This document shows, in pieces, positions 7,433 to 14,677 of a stretch of 16,016 bases of DNA. The notes beneath the pieces were generated by a model. It was not told the DNA's origin. It ran no database searches and saw only the letters and a list, made by a program, of their open reading frames with translations. The stretch covers positions 1 to 16,016 of the forward strand of contig JACKPB010000023.1 of assembly GCA_024233875.1 (NCBI GenBank), read 5' to 3'. Every line of letters begins with the position of its first letter. Position 1 is the first letter of the stretch. Origin of the DNA: Leptospiraceae bacterium. GTDB taxonomy: Bacteria > Spirochaetota > Leptospiria > Leptospirales > Leptospiraceae. The position numbers and the translations under genes were made by a program.

Positions 7433-8091
7433 GGAATCAATATTTGTTGAATCAAAATCGAATCCAGGAGGAGTGGGTAAAGGGTCCGATTGAGACAATC
7501 GGAAACAATTCCGTATCCTAAATCATTTGGATGAACTCCATCTATTAAGTAGATATCCCAATCTTTCGGAAGGCAGGGTTCTGTGTCTATTTGATTAGGA
7601 AATCCGGCAAGTCCGTGAAGGGATGTGATACGTTTACTTCCGGTACTCAGAAATTTCCTATATTGATTTGATGAATACAAATCCAAGATTATTGTACGGG
7701 TGAAGGGTGTTAGAGACTTGAAGGTCAAATAATTGGAAAGAACTTCCGAATCACTCAATTCTTCATCGTTGATGGCAAATTCAATGATGAAAAAATCAGG
7801 TCTGTATCGGATGACATCCTCGATTTGTAAAACTCCCCAACTCGAAGTCATTCCATTCTTAGCTATGACTTTGTACTCAATAGGGAGGCTTAAGTTTCTA
7901 AATCCCTCTATGGTTCGTGAAACATAATTGTTAGAGATTTGGGTTGCTCCGAGACCATTGGTTGTGGATTCTCCGAGAAAAAGTATTTTTTTGGGATCTC
8001 TCTTTTTTTCTGTTACGTTACTGCAGTTGAATGAGTTGAGTGCCAGTAGAAGAAAACAAAGTAGATATGATTTTTTTTTCAACCAATACAT
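7426..8091 (-). CDS. SGNH/GDSL-type hydrolase, probable lipoprotein
   Basis: This is an esterase or acylhydrolase of the SGNH superfamily. A basic start (K-K-K) and hydrophobic stretch (9-18) end at L-N-S-F-N-C, with cysteine 23 as the likely lipidation site, a loose lipobox acceptable in spirochaetes. Block I is F-L-G-E-S-T-T-N-G (38-46), with Ser42 as nucleophile and Glu replacing the usual Asp of GDS. Block II is K-N-G-M (78-81), giving Gly80. Block III is F-A-I-N-D (105-109), giving Asn108. Block V is D-G-V-H-P-N (184-189), giving the Asp184/His187 pair. All four catalytic positions are therefore present. It starts 20 bases after the response regulator-phosphatase stop and is probably co-transcribed with it. 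It should sit in the periplasm or on a membrane surface. Substrates in this family include lysophospholipids, acylated sugars and peptidoglycan acetyl groups; the one here is unknown. Confidence 0.82.
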   Translation of the reverse strand: MYWLKKKSYLLCFLLLALNSFNCSNVTEKKRDPKKILFLGESTTNGLGATQISNNYVSRTIEGFRNLSLPIEYKVIAKNGMTSSWGVLQIEDVIRYRPDFFIIEFAINDEELSDSEVLSNYLTFKSLTPFTRTIILDLYSSNQYRKFLSTGSKRITSLHGLAGFPNQIDTEPCLPKDWDIYLIDGVHPNDLGYGIVSDCLNRTLYPLLLDSILIQQILIPQ

Positions 8092-8111
8092 ATTTCTTAG
8101 AGGTTAGAATT

Positions 8112-9302
8112 TTATGGTTTGGATTTATTTTCCATGTGGATACCCAAAAACGTTATGTCATCTGTGATTTTCTGATCTCCAACAAATCGGAATAGGTTTT
8201 GAATCACATTGAAAGCTGTATTTTCAGGTGAGATGGGAGGCTTGGGAATCGAATGTTTTAGACCTGATTTGCCAAATTGAGTATTTTGAGAATTCCTTGC
8301 TTCTACAATTCCATCTGTGAATAGATAAATTTCGGAAACATTGTCAATAGGTAAGTGAAAATTTTCATAAACAGCATCTTTGAGAAATCCAACTAAGGGT
8401 CCGGAATTTTTCATCTCTATGATTTCGGAATTCTGAACATAGAGAGAATAGAAAGCCGCTGAACTATAGGTGACCAGGTTGTATTTTTGGTCTATGTCCA
8501 GAACAATACAGTTGAATATTGTCATTAGATCTGAATATTTTTGAATAAACTTGCGATTCAATTCTTCGATCAGTGCTCCCGGTAAAAGATGTTTTTGAAA
8601 TATATCTTTGTATTCTGAAAGAATGAACATGGATATGAGTGCTGCCTTCACTCCGTGACCAATCGCATCTGCCAGAAAAAAACGAAATCGATCTTCACCG
8701 ATTGGATTGATGAGAAGAATGTCGCCTCCCAATGGATCGAGGGGGAGGAATTCGTAAGCATAGTAAAAGTTTTTAAATCGATAGTTATTGTTCGGAAAGG
8801 AAGTCTTAGGTATGGAGGCGGCTTCATCCAGGGTCTCAATTTGTTTGATTAGATTGTTTTGTAATCTTGAAATCTTTCGGTCCCGATTCAAAATTCCTTC
8901 CTGAAATTCCGAAATCTTTCTATTGATTTTTCTCTGTTTTTCGAGACGAATGAAAATCGTTTCGAGGAGACTACTTCTCGAAATCGGTTTGAACAAATAG
9001 TCCTCCGCACCGAGGTTCATTCCGAATCGAAAATCTTCCATGCGGTTGTTGGATGTGATAAAAATAATGGGAATGAGTGAGGTGCTTTCATCGGATTTGA
9101 GTTCTTTGAGAAGTGTATAGCCATCCATTTTTGGCATTTGCACATCACTGAGAATCAAATCCGGTAAAATGGTTCTGGCTTTTTCCAGAGCACTCTCTGC
9201 GTCGGTCTCTGTGTGAACCTCATATCCTTCCATTTGTAAAAATCTAAGGATCAATTCAAGGGAAGTCAAATCATCATCGATTAGTAAAATTTTTTCTTTC
9301 AC
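8112..9302 (-). CDS. Response regulator with SpoIIE/PP2C-type serine phosphatase output
   Basis: This is a two-domain cytoplasmic regulator of the RsbU/RssB-like kind. Residues 4-120 form a CheY-like receiver with acidic pocket D-D-D (9-11), phosphoacceptor Asp53 (I-L-S-D-V-Q-M-P) and Lys in F-K-P. A coiled coil (about 120-165) leads to the phosphatase domain (180-390). That domain has G-G-D-I-L, L-A-D-A-I-G-H-G-V-K-A-A-L, F-T-D-G-I-V-E-A and T-D-D-I-T-F, giving a complete metal site. Phosphorylation of the receiver by an unlinked histidine kinase would control dephosphorylation of an anti-anti-sigma factor, as in partner-switching systems. Neither kinase nor target is adjacent. The start is GTG, with a strong purine run (GGGGGAG) immediately upstream at short spacing. 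It heads a probable two-gene operon with the SGNH lipoprotein. Its metal motifs are closer to consensus than those of the 816-residue phosphatase. Confidence 0.92.
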   Translation of the reverse strand: MKEKILLIDDDLTSLELILRFLQMEGYEVHTETDAESALEKARTILPDLILSDVQMPKMDGYTLLKELKSDESTSLIPIIFITSNNRMEDFRFGMNLGAEDYLFKPISRSSLLETIFIRLEKQRKINRKISEFQEGILNRDRKISRLQNNLIKQIETLDEAASIPKTSFPNNNYRFKNFYYAYEFLPLDPLGGDILLINPIGEDRFRFFLADAIGHGVKAALISMFILSEYKDIFQKHLLPGALIEELNRKFIQKYSDLMTIFNCIVLDIDQKYNLVTYSSAAFYSLYVQNSEIIEMKNSGPLVGFLKDAVYENFHLPIDNVSEIYLFTDGIVEARNSQNTQFGKSGLKHSIPKPPISPENTAFNVIQNLFRFVGDQKITDDITFLGIHMENKSKP

Positions 9303-9353
9303 TACTCCCCCTTAGAAAATTGAAGATGATTGTATCCTCCAGAGTTTTCAAAA

Positions 9354-9383
9354 ATTACTCTCTTACCCCTCTCTCTATGTCAA
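9354..9383 (-). promoter_or_regulatory. Sigma70-type promoter for the response regulator-PP2C gene
   Basis: On the minus strand a perfect TTGACA (9378-9383) is followed after 18 bases by AGTAAT (9354-9359, four of six matches to TATAAT). Transcription would begin near 9347, leaving a leader of about 45 bases before the GTG start. The -10 is weak, so an activator or alternative spacing is possible. Confidence 0.45.
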
Positions 9384-9558
9384 ATAATTAATTAAGGGTA
9401 CTATGAAGTGCGGGAAGATTAATTTCTGATTTATTTAGAGCATTCCTATCAATTTCAATTTTAATGAAATCATTTCTACCATGATTCGTAAACACAAATC
9501 TATTTTAGAATCAAAAAAAGGAATAGAGTGGTGGAATGTCCCGATCTGCCCGATAGAT

Positions 9559-10464
9559 TCAGGCTTCGACACCGATAATATGAAAATCTTTTTTTGAGTG
9601 ATACTGACCCGGAACGAGATTCAAAATTTCATTTTTAAGAGTATTTAGAATCTTAATTTTAAAAAAAGAAATATTTGTCACCAAACTAATTTCTCTCGCG
9701 GGTTTCGGATCCACTAGAGAACGAATTCTTTCTTTGAATTGAACTTCTTCAAACTGTGGTAGGAGAGTCAATCCGAGATTATTGTCTACAAGCTTTTTGA
9801 TCGTTTCAAAACTTCCCGCTTCGATTCTACCGGGAGAGTTGTTCTTACAGATTTTGAGTGATTGTCCTCGAAAGCAATGCTCTTCACCGAGAATAATCAT
9901 CTCTCTTTCCTGAATGTCTTCAATTCTCACATCTCCATCAGGAATGCTACCGGAAGGAAAATAAACCTGAAAGGGTTCATAATAGAGCGGGTATTCTTTG
10001 ATTTTTCTATTGGAAAGGGGAGTGGCCAGCATTCCTATGTCTATCTCATTTCCTTCCAATTTTTGAATGATCTGGTTTGTCGGAAGCTCGAAGATTCGCA
10101 ATTGAAGTTCCGGATACTTGGATTTCACTAAGGGAATGATTTTTACCAAAAGTGAACTCGCTACGGTGGGAATGATACCGAGACGAATCTCTCCACTCGG
10201 TGTTCCATTCTTTTGGCTGTACATGAATTCTAATTTTTCAGATTCCTGAAGGACAATTCTTGCCTGTTTTAAAAATTCTTTCCCTTCTACGGTGATGGAT
10301 ATGGGATTTGTGGTTCTGTCAAAAATCAAAATCCCCATGTGCTTTTCTAATTTTTGAATCTGAAGGCTCAGGGTAGGTTGGGCAATGAATAGTTCCTGAG
10401 CCGCCAGAGCAAAGTTTCTTATCTTTTCTAATGTTACAGCATATTTCAATTGAACCAGTGTCAT
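9559..10464 (-). CDS. oxyR: OxyR-type LysR-family peroxide sensor
   Basis: This is a LysR-type regulator of 301 residues with an N-terminal winged helix (1-60; F-A-L-A-A-Q-E-L-F-I-A-Q-P-T-L-S is the recognition segment) and a periplasmic-binding-protein-like sensor domain (about 91-295). It has the OxyR redox signature G-E-E-H-C-F-R-G-Q-S-L-K-I-C, cysteines at 197 and 206 with the same nine-residue interval as E. coli Cys199/Cys208. Peroxide oxidises the first cysteine and the two form a disulfide that converts OxyR to an activator. That mechanism is family knowledge; the cysteines are seen. The ATG lies two bases after the ahpF stop, so translational coupling with ahpF is likely. Being last in the peroxide operon, it could amplify its own synthesis if it activates the ahpC promoter. 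I see no clear terminator after it. Confidence 0.92.
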   Translation of the reverse strand: MTLVQLKYAVTLEKIRNFALAAQELFIAQPTLSLQIQKLEKHMGILIFDRTTNPISITVEGKEFLKQARIVLQESEKLEFMYSQKNGTPSGEIRLGIIPTVASSLLVKIIPLVKSKYPELQLRIFELPTNQIIQKLEGNEIDIGMLATPLSNRKIKEYPLYYEPFQVYFPSGSIPDGDVRIEDIQEREMIILGEEHCFRGQSLKICKNNSPGRIEAGSFETIKKLVDNNLGLTLLPQFEEVQFKERIRSLVDPKPAREISLVTNISFFKIKILNTLKNEILNLVPGQYHSKKDFHIIGVEA

Positions 10465-10466
10465 AA

Positions 10467-12041
10467 TCAGGCTACTTTTGCTTTATCAGTGTGCATCAAT
10501 ATGTATTCAAAAGCCGAAAGTGCCGCCTTGGCTCCTTCTCCCATGGATATGACTATCTGTTTGTAAGGAACAGTAGTGACATCCCCGCAGGCAAAGATTC
10601 CGGGAACATTTGTCTTGCATCGGTCATCGATTAGGATTTCACCGAATTTGTTTTTATTGACAACATCTCCCAAAAAGCCTGAGTTCGGAATCAATCCGAT
10701 TTGGATAAAGATACCATCAGTTTGAAATTCACCTTCTGATTGATTTGATCTGTCTATGTATTTCAAAGCATTGACTTTACCATTTTCAGTTGTGATTTCT
10801 TTGGATTGAATATTGGTTTTGATTTGTATGTTGGAAGTAGATCTTGCCCTGTCGACAAGGATTTTGTCGGCTTTCACATCGGGTAAAAACTCAAGAACAG
10901 TTACAGACTTAACGATTCCACTTAGGTCCAGGGCGGCTTCGATCCCTGAATTCCCCCCACCGACAACAATCACATCTTTGTTTTTGAAAAATGGGCCATC
11001 GCAGTGCGGACAATAGGCAACTCCATTTCCGATATTTTCTTTTTCTCCGGGCACTCCCAATTCTCTCCATTTCGCGCCTGTGGCTACAATGATGGTCTTG
11101 GTTTGAATTTCTTCACCGGTATTTAAGGAAATGAATTTTGTAGATTCGGTATTTCTAATTCCTGTTACCCTTAGATTCTTCCTGATTTTCACAGGATATT
11201 TCATGAGATGATCTTCCATTGAGTTGGAAAGTTCGGGTCCTGTTGTCCTGACTACAGAAATCATATTTTCTATGTCCATAGTATCACGAACCTGTCCTCC
11301 CAGTCGATCTGCAATGAGTAGTACATTCAAACCTTTTCTGGCAGAATAAATTGCCGAACTCACACCGGCAGGTCCTCCTCCGATGATGGTAACGTCATAC
11401 AATTCTGTAGAGGTCGGCTGACTTACTTTTACTTCGGAATCTGGATAAATTTCTTTGATCTTTCCAATGATATCAGAAATCTCCATTTTACCGCTGGAAA
11501 ATTGTTTATCATTGAGATAGACAGTCGGAACACCCTGGATTTTTCTTTCTTCGATCAATTCCGGAAAGAGTCCACCATCGATCATCTCATGGGTGACCTC
11601 GGGATTTAAGAGGCAAAATTGATTTAGAGCCTGAACTACTTCGGGACAATTGTGACAGCTTAAGGAAACTACTGTTTCAAAATTCATTTTTTGGGGAAAG
11701 GCTTTCAGTACATTCTGAATTCCTTCATCCAATTTGAGGGGAACCCCTCCTGATTGTAGTATTGCTAAAATAAAAGAAGTAAATTCATGTCCTCCGGGAA
11801 TTCCACTGAATTGAATCCCAGTTGGTTTGCCTTCTGAGGTTATATCAAAACTGACTCCACTACGAAGGGGAAGGTTCTCAACGGACATAGATATTTTGTC
11901 GGATGTCGAAGAAACTGCTTCAAGCATCTCTCTAAGCTCATCTTTCTTATCATGAGGTTTGTCACAGAGTCGGATACCTACAGGCTTCTCAAGCCTTTTC
12001 ATGTACTCTCTCAGTTGCTCTATCATTGCACCATCTATCAT
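10467..12041 (-). CDS. ahpF: Alkyl hydroperoxide reductase subunit F (NAD(P)H:AhpC disulfide reductase)
   Basis: This flavoprotein passes electrons from NAD(P)H through FAD and two disulfides to AhpC. The first 200 residues are the tandem thioredoxin-like N-terminal domain, with S-C-H-N-C-P at 128-133 (Cys129/Cys132, the same numbers as E. coli AhpF). The thioredoxin-reductase-like part has the FAD motif G-G-G-P-A-G (221-226), the redox centre C-P-H-C-D-G (344-349), the NAD(P)H motif G-G-G-N-S-G (361-366) and G-I-F-A-C-G-D-V (481-488). The length of 524 residues matches the family's roughly 520. I chose ATG 12041 because AGGAGG (12048-12053) lies six bases upstream. The open frame extends to a TTG at 12086, but that stretch is non-conserved and overlaps a hairpin. 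It is followed by oxyR two bases downstream. Confidence 0.96.
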   Translation of the reverse strand: MIDGAMIEQLREYMKRLEKPVGIRLCDKPHDKKDELREMLEAVSSTSDKISMSVENLPLRSGVSFDITSEGKPTGIQFSGIPGGHEFTSFILAILQSGGVPLKLDEGIQNVLKAFPQKMNFETVVSLSCHNCPEVVQALNQFCLLNPEVTHEMIDGGLFPELIEERKIQGVPTVYLNDKQFSSGKMEISDIIGKIKEIYPDSEVKVSQPTSTELYDVTIIGGGPAGVSSAIYSARKGLNVLLIADRLGGQVRDTMDIENMISVVRTTGPELSNSMEDHLMKYPVKIRKNLRVTGIRNTESTKFISLNTGEEIQTKTIIVATGAKWRELGVPGEKENIGNGVAYCPHCDGPFFKNKDVIVVGGGNSGIEAALDLSGIVKSVTVLEFLPDVKADKILVDRARSTSNIQIKTNIQSKEITTENGKVNALKYIDRSNQSEGEFQTDGIFIQIGLIPNSGFLGDVVNKNKFGEILIDDRCKTNVPGIFACGDVTTVPYKQIVISMGEGAKAALSAFEYILMHTDKAKVA

Positions 12042-12047
12042 TTCTTT

Positions 12048-12053
12048 CCTCCT
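12048..12053 (-). promoter_or_regulatory. Strong Shine-Dalgarno site fixing the ahpF start
   Basis: A consensus AGGAGG on the minus strand lies six bases before ATG 12041. It decides the ahpF start in favour of this ATG over the TTG 45 bases upstream. Confidence 0.8.
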
Positions 12054-12063
12054 CTTAGAGAAT

Positions 12064-12092
12064 CCCCAGTTGGGCTTTTGACCCAACAGGGG
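12064..12092 (-). promoter_or_regulatory. Strong RNA hairpin between ahpC and ahpF
   Basis: Read on the minus strand, CCCC (12089-12092) pairs with GGGG (12064-12067), and GTTGGG (12082-12087) with CCCAAC (12069-12074). One mismatch separates the two helices and the loop is seven bases. No T run follows, so it is a poor intrinsic terminator. It sits between the ahpC stop (12104) and the ahpF Shine-Dalgarno site. That position suits partial attenuation, an RNase processing site or a 3' stabiliser that leaves ahpC message in excess over ahpF. Confidence 0.65.
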
Positions 12093-12103
12093 GAATAAAT
12101 TAA

Positions 12104-12667
12104 TTAAATTTTGCCTACTAAATCCAGACCTGGTTTGAGAGTGGAGCTACCGGGTTTCCATTTTGCAGGGCAGACTTCACCGCTGTGTGAAGCAACATAC
12201 TGAGCAGCTTGAACTTTTCTAACCATGTCTTCTGCATCACGTCCGATTCCACCATCATGAACTTCGATGACTTTGATGAGACCTTCGGGATTGATTAAGA
12301 AAGTTCCTCTCATTGCAATTCCATCTTCTTCTATCATGACATCAAATCCTCTGGTCAATTTTCCTGTTGGATCTGCAAGCATAGGAAACTTGATTTTTTT
12401 GATAGTTTCACTTGCATCATGCCATGCTTTGTGAACAAAATGAGTGTCTGTAGAAACAGAATAAACTTCTACACCGAGTTTTTGTAGTTCAGCATACTGA
12501 TCGGCCATATCTCCCAGCTCTGTTGGACAGACAAAAGTAAAATCAGCAGGGTAGAAAAGGAAAATTGCCCATTTTCCCAGAACATCTTTGTCGCTGATAG
12601 TTTTGAACGCACCATTGTGGTAAGCCTGTAATTTGAATTCGGGTAGTTTGTCGTTGATTCTTGCCAT
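12104..12667 (-). CDS. ahpC: Alkyl hydroperoxide reductase subunit C (2-Cys peroxiredoxin)
   Basis: This is the peroxidase subunit of the Ahp system. It reduces hydrogen peroxide, organic hydroperoxides and peroxynitrite in the cytoplasm. The peroxidatic cysteine is Cys47 in F-T-F-V-C-P-T-E-L, with Thr44 two positions into the conserved P-x-x-x-T/S-x-x-C context. The resolving cysteine is Cys166 in G-E-V-C-P-A-K-W. The G-x-x-x-R-G-T-F strand and the C-terminal L-D-L-V-G-K-I also match enterobacterial AhpC, and 187 residues is the family's usual length. Decameric, redox-sensitive toroids are expected by homology. The ATG has AAGGAG (12678-12683) ten bases upstream. It is first in ahpC-ahpF-oxyR and has its own near-consensus promoter. 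The family and reaction are secure; in-operon regulation by OxyR is inferred. Confidence 0.97.
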   Translation of the reverse strand: MARINDKLPEFKLQAYHNGAFKTISDKDVLGKWAIFLFYPADFTFVCPTELGDMADQYAELQKLGVEVYSVSTDTHFVHKAWHDASETIKKIKFPMLADPTGKLTRGFDVMIEEDGIAMRGTFLINPEGLIKVIEVHDGGIGRDAEDMVRKVQAAQYVASHSGEVCPAKWKPGSSTLKPGLDLVGKI

Positions 12668-12696
12668 TTGAGTTGATCTCCTTTTTATCTAAATTG

Positions 12697-12725
12697 ATTA
12701 TAGGTCAGAAACCATTATTTGTAAA
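12697..12725 (-). promoter_or_regulatory. Near-consensus sigma70 promoter of ahpC
   Basis: On the minus strand TTTACA (12720-12725, five of six to TTGACA) is followed after exactly 17 bases by a perfect TATAAT (12697-12702). Transcription would start near 12690, giving a 20-25-base leader that contains the AAGGAG at 12678-12683. Such a strong promoter suggests substantial basal expression, with repression or further activation at flanking sites. Confidence 0.7.
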
Positions 12726-12748
12726 ATAAATAATCAATATGATTTGAT
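12714..12748. promoter_or_regulatory. Overlapping inverted repeats at and upstream of the ahpC -35 box
   Basis: ATTATTT-N7-AAATAAT (12714-12734) spans the -35 box and could host a Fur/PerR-like repressor. ATCAA-N6-TTGAT (12733-12748) sits just upstream, centred near -50, where OxyR or another LysR protein would bind to activate. Neither matches a consensus exactly, and AT-rich DNA makes such repeats by chance, so they are candidates only. Confidence 0.35.
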
Positions 12749-12805
12749 AGGATATATAAATGAGGTTTTGTTGTAAAGAAAAAATATTAAAATAGTTCTA
12801 AAAAA

Positions 12806-13744
12806 TTATTTTCTGTAGCCATTTCCTTCGAGGAAGGATCTGAGGCGGGTCATGACAGGAATTTCACCGGTGGTTTGTGATGTGACTTTTCGGATGTAGT
12901 CAAGAACTCTTTCATTTTGAAAATTACAGGCATTTACATCGGCTCCCGAACGGATCAGTTCACCGAGAACTTCAAAATTCGGTTCTCCCCAATCCACTAC
13001 CGGAAGCTCCGGATCAGCTCCACAGGCATAGAAAAGGGCTGTATTTCCAATGATGGAATCCCTTGCATTGATATCAACCCCCTTGCTTAAGATTTCTCTG
13101 ACTTCCTCGATCTGCATATCGATTTTCATAAGGGGTGTCTTTTGTTGGATATGAGACTGATCTTCTTCTCTTGTGTATTCTTCAATCTCGCGAACAATTC
13201 TCATCGAAATATTTTTGGATTCGGAAGCGGTTGTGAATCTCAATTCGGCACGAATGAAAGGTGGATGGAAAAAATTATAAAACATTCGCATCACAGGGTT
13301 CCAAAAGAGGGTTTCTTTGGCTTTGGCATGGAAAATATAGATAAGAAATCCATGATTGCCCAAAAAATTTACCTGCTGGGGAACTATGTAGTTCGGGGTA
13401 GGTAATTTTTTTTTAGAGGATGTAATCTGTAAAATTTTCCTAAAATAAACGAATTTTCCATCCTTACTTTTTTCAAAGTAGTATTCCACTTCAAATGCTT
13501 GAAAAAAAAGAATTTTTAAAAATTTAAAATAAAAGTATAGAGTGAAGAAAGTTATCAAGGAAAAAGAAAGTAGAACCAGAATGCCTGAAGTGAAGAACTT
13601 TTCTAGTCTTTGAATGGGTAGGAAGTTCAGAGTGAGAATCAACCCGAGGACTAAAGCGAAGAAAAGGATAAGGATTTTTGTATTTCCGGGGGTAGAAATT
13701 CGTAAAGAATAGTCATCCTGTTCTGTAATCTCTATCAATTCCAT
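12806..13744 (-). CDS. Two-TM membrane protein with C-terminal ankyrin-like repeats, unknown function
   Basis: I do not recognise a named family for the whole protein. Counting from TTG 13756, two hydrophobic helices lie at about 27-47 and 56-85. A beta-rich cytoplasmic-type region (about 90-190) follows. Residues 207-289 look like two or three ankyrin repeats: T-P-L-M, then I-L-S-K-G-V-D-I-N-A-R-D with G-N-T-A-L-F-Y-A-C-G, then L-I-R-S-G-A-D-V-N-A-C-N. Ankyrin repeats bind proteins. In some bacteria ankyrin proteins sit beside catalases and protect or anchor them, which is suggestive next to ahpC but not shown. The start is either ATG 13744 (GGGG two bases before) or TTG 13756 (no good site). 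It lies 12-24 bases after the upstream signal-peptide gene, so the two are probably co-transcribed. Confidence 0.7.
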   Translation of the reverse strand: MELIEITEQDDYSLRISTPGNTKILILFFALVLGLILTLNFLPIQRLEKFFTSGILVLLSFSLITFFTLYFYFKFLKILFFQAFEVEYYFEKSKDGKFVYFRKILQITSSKKKLPTPNYIVPQQVNFLGNHGFLIYIFHAKAKETLFWNPVMRMFYNFFHPPFIRAELRFTTASESKNISMRIVREIEEYTREEDQSHIQQKTPLMKIDMQIEEVREILSKGVDINARDSIIGNTALFYACGADPELPVVDWGEPNFEVLGELIRSGADVNACNFQNERVLDYIRKVTSQTTGEIPVMTRLRSFLEGNGYRK

Positions 13745-13768
13745 TTCCCCGGCCAATTTTTCATGTTC

Positions 13769-14473
13769 TTAATTTTGAAGATGATCGTACACAATCTTTA
13801 CAAAATAGCTTTTCCCTTCTTCATTATTAATATTAGAGATTCCTTCGTACTGAATGATGCGTTTTGTCTCAGAATCGTAAATGATATTTATAGGAGGTAC
13901 TAAAATATTCAATAAAAAATTCTCAATTCTCATTTTTAAAGTGATAGTTTTGGAAGTAGAGCTAATTTTTGAAACTAAAAAATCAAATTGATCCAGCTGG
14001 GAAGGGGCAATGAAGGAAAATTTAACTGTCTTTCCTGAAATCAAATCATCCCAATTCTTTCTCACGAAATGATCGAAGCCTCCATCAGCTGTGGAAGGGC
14101 CTTTCAAACTCAAAATTTTTTCTTTTTTTTCAGAATTTTTATCTTTTTTGTAATATACTTTATAGGATTTTCCCTGCAAAACCCCGCCTTCAATGTATCC
14201 GGATCGGAGATCTTCCAATTCAAAATCCGGAAGATATGAGTTTTTGGTAAATTGGATATTTTTCCTGGCTATGACATTTCCTTTTGCATCTCTGTAAGTG
14301 ATGACAGAGGAGAGGTGCTTTCCTTCACTTCTGGTTTCAATATGATTGTCGGTATAGAGAAATTTTCCGGATTTCAAATCGCCGGCTTTGCCTGAGTACT
14401 TATAGCTTTCTGCTGTGAGTAAAACTGGGGATACAATAGCAAAGAGGAGAAAGATTTTGGTTTGTTTTTTCAT
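13769..14473 (-). CDS. Secreted/periplasmic protein of unknown function
   Basis: A protein of about 234 residues with a clear signal peptide (M-K-K-Q-T-K then a hydrophobic core, cleavage near L-T-A-E-S). The mature part is mostly predicted beta strand, with the patterns G-K-F-L-Y-T-D-N-H-I-E-T and V-I-T-Y-R-D-A-K-G-N-V-I-A-R-K. These read like antiparallel sheets in a barrel- or LolA-like fold, but I cannot name a family. The C-terminal I-I-Y-D-S-E-T-K-R-I-I-Q-Y-E-G also suits a beta fold. I chose ATG 14473 because GGAA lies seven bases upstream and it gives a standard signal peptide; ATG 14485 would add four residues. It heads a probable operon with the ankyrin membrane protein. There is no lipobox, so a soluble periplasmic location is likely. 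Confidence 0.7.
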   Translation of the reverse strand: MKKQTKIFLLFAIVSPVLLTAESYKYSGKAGDLKSGKFLYTDNHIETRSEGKHLSSVITYRDAKGNVIARKNIQFTKNSYLPDFELEDLRSGYIEGGVLQGKSYKVYYKKDKNSEKKEKILSLKGPSTADGGFDHFVRKNWDDLISGKTVKFSFIAPSQLDQFDFLVSKISSTSKTITLKMRIENFLLNILVPPINIIYDSETKRIIQYEGISNINNEEGKSYFVKIVYDHLQN

Positions 14474-14677
14474 TCTAACTTCCATATTTATGATTTTTCT
14501 CAGGTTTAGACTAGTTTCGGTTCAAGAAAAGAAGAAATAAAACAACCACCTAAAAAATGATCCTGTAGATAGAATTTTGAAAATAGGTTGAGAAAATAAA
14601 ATTTCAGGCCTTTTCAAAAAAAGATTTAAAACTACTCTCCCAAGATTATTATTGGAATCGTGATTTGCAGATCAATC

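Noticed and set aside
9498..9560. Possible oxyR terminator (AATCTAT / ATAGATT arms with a T7 run on the minus strand)
   Set aside because: The arms are 49 bases apart, AT-rich and not adjacent to the T run, so no stable terminator hairpin is evident.
12042..12086. Upstream TTG extension of ahpF by 15 residues
   Set aside because: The AGGAGG at 12048-12053 and family length both fix the start at ATG 12041, and the extension overlaps the intergenic hairpin.
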